Assembly (NCBI GenBank): GCA_030655795.1
Contig: JAUSPJ010000327.1
Coordinates: 1-6,944 of the forward strand
Origin: Fidelibacterota bacterium
GTDB lineage: Bacteria > Fidelibacterota > UBA2242
Direction: 5' to 3'
DNA: 6,944 nt
The notes beneath the pieces were generated by a model. It saw only the letters and a list, made by a program, of their open reading frames with translations. It was not told where the DNA came from and did not search any database. Position 1 is the stretch's first letter. Every line of letters begins with the position of its first letter. Shown one piece after another: positions 6,002-6,944 of this stretch. A program made the translations under genes and the position numbers.

Positions 6002-6910
6002 ATGATGTTACAAACTTTTAATCTGAGTAAGCGCTTTGGAAATCGCTGGGCGGTGAAAGACCTGAACCTGACGGTGGAAAAAGGTCAGATATTCGGATTC
6101 CTTGGTCCCAACGGGGCCGGAAAAAGCACCACTATCCGTATGTTGTTGAATCTCATAAGACCCAACTCCGGTTCGTTTGAGCTGCTTTCACAAAATGTCA
6201 GATCTTCGGGACAAAAAATATATTCACGTATAGGCGCCCTTGTCGAAAAACCTGATTTTTATCTCTATTTATCGGCTGAAAAGAATCTTAAGATACTGGG
6301 CTCATTAAGTGGTGGTGTCGATGATGAGAGAATTAATGAGGTTCTTGAAATTGTCCGGCTTCAGGATCGGGCACGGGAGAATGTGCGAAATTATTCCCAT
6401 GGTATGAAACAGCGTCTGGGAATTGCCCAGGCCTTGCTCAATCGGCCGGAACTGGTCATTCTGGACGAACCGACCTCCGGTCTCGACCCCGAAGGCATTC
6501 ATGAGATACGGAAACTCATTGTATCATTAGCCCGGGAACAAGATATGACGATTGTGTTGTCATCACATCTGCTGCATGAAATAGAGCAGGTTTGCACGCA
6601 CATGGCGATTATTGACAACGGCAGCCTGATCGTTCATGGATCTGTGGAAGAATTACTTCGCAATACGGATTTTTATATAACGGAAATATTGGTTGATAAT
6701 CCCGAGCGGGCCTTTAATCATTTAAAAACTGAAAATTGGGTCAAAGATATTACTCTCGAAAACGGACTGCTGAAAGTTCATGTGTCTGTGGAAAAACGAC
6801 CGGCTTTAGTGGAATTTCTAATACATAATCATTTCAAAGTGTTCTCGATTGTACCGAGAACATCGCTTGAGGATTACTATTTATCCCTTTTGAAAACCCG
6901 GCATGGATAA
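6002..6910 (+). CDS. ABC-2 type exporter ATP-binding subunit
   Basis: The 302-residue protein has every ABC ATPase motif: Walker A GPNGAGKST at 35-43 (K41), signature YSHGMKQRL at 131-139 (a usual variant of LSGGQ in this subfamily), Walker B VILDEP at 152-157, D-loop SGLDPEG, and H-loop SSH with H189. In place of the Q-loop glutamine stands E82 in ALVEKPDFY, as in BcrA-like exporter ATPases. Residues about 220-300 form the C-terminal extension typical of these ATPases, ending RTSLEDYYLSLL. It powers export through a separate membrane permease, probably the gene starting at 6914. The substrate (antibiotic, lipid, polysaccharide or other) cannot be read from the ATPase. The frame stays open upstream to a TTG at 5951. 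I chose ATG 6002 because the ABC fold begins right there (MMLQTFNLSKRFG) and GGGG lies 6 nt before it; ATG 6005 is equally possible. It follows comM by 111 bp on the same strand. Confidence 0.95.
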   Translation: MMLQTFNLSKRFGNRWAVKDLNLTVEKGQIFGFLGPNGAGKSTTIRMLLNLIRPNSGSFELLSQNVRSSGQKIYSRIGALVEKPDFYLYLSAEKNLKILGSLSGGVDDERINEVLEIVRLQDRARENVRNYSHGMKQRLGIAQALLNRPELVILDEPTSGLDPEGIHEIRKLIVSLAREQDMTIVLSSHLLHEIEQVCTHMAIIDNGSLIVHGSVEELLRNTDFYITEILVDNPERAFNHLKTENWVKDITLENGLLKVHVSVEKRPALVEFLIHNHFKVFSIVPRTSLEDYYLSLLKTRHG

Positions 6911-6913
6911 TTT

Positions 6914-6944
6914 ATGTTACTTCTAATCAAAGCAATCTATTTCG
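6914..6944 (+). CDS. start of the probable ABC-2 permease gene (cut by the window edge)
   Basis: An ATG 3 nt after the ATPase stop opens a frame reading MLLLIKAIYF before the window ends. A start so close to an ABC-2 ATPase, with a hydrophobic and basic N-terminus, fits the membrane permease partner that normally follows. A GGA 7 nt upstream could serve the ribosome. Ten codons are too few to prove identity. Confidence 0.5.
   Translation, partial: MLLLIKAIYF

Overview
The window looks like a chromosomal segment of a Gram-negative bacterium of moderate GC content. The Gram-negative inference rests on two signal-peptide proteins with β-strand-rich C-termini (one ending in an aromatic residue, as outer-membrane barrels do) and on an NtrY-like kinase paired with a DUF4390 protein. 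The lineage cannot be fixed from sequence alone. An uncultured FCB-type phylum would fit, but that is a guess. There are no mobile elements, tRNAs, rRNAs or CRISPR arrays.

Minus-strand half (1-4097), in transcription order from right to left: a secreted PDZ / β-strand protein (2898-4097); a second, paralogous PDZ / β-strand protein (1600-2868); a 184-bp gap with a candidate promoter, tandem repeats and a hairpin; a DUF4390-type exported protein (843-1415); and the N-terminal 278 codons of an NtrY-like sensor histidine kinase (1-835), which runs off the left edge. The two PDZ genes form one tightly spaced operon. The DUF4390 and kinase genes form another, which may be read partly from the first.

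Divergent intergenic region (4098-4342): it holds a strong ribosome binding site for the PDZ operon, a σ70-like promoter for the rightward gene, and a short perfect inverted repeat that could be an operator.

Plus-strand half (4343-6944): a complete ComM/YifB-family AAA+ ATPase (Mg-chelatase-like, the branch-migration helicase family of natural transformation); then, after 111 bp, the ATPase of an ABC-2 type exporter (6002-6910); then the first ten codons of the next gene (6914 on), whose position suggests the matching permease. A 7-bp inverted repeat covers the ribosome-binding region of the ABC gene.

The least ordinary content is the tandem pair of proteins joining a PDZ domain to a β-strand-rich, possibly membrane-barrel domain with no protease domain. 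They lie upstream of and co-directional with an envelope-facing two-component kinase module. That the four genes form one envelope-sensing unit is a hypothesis only.
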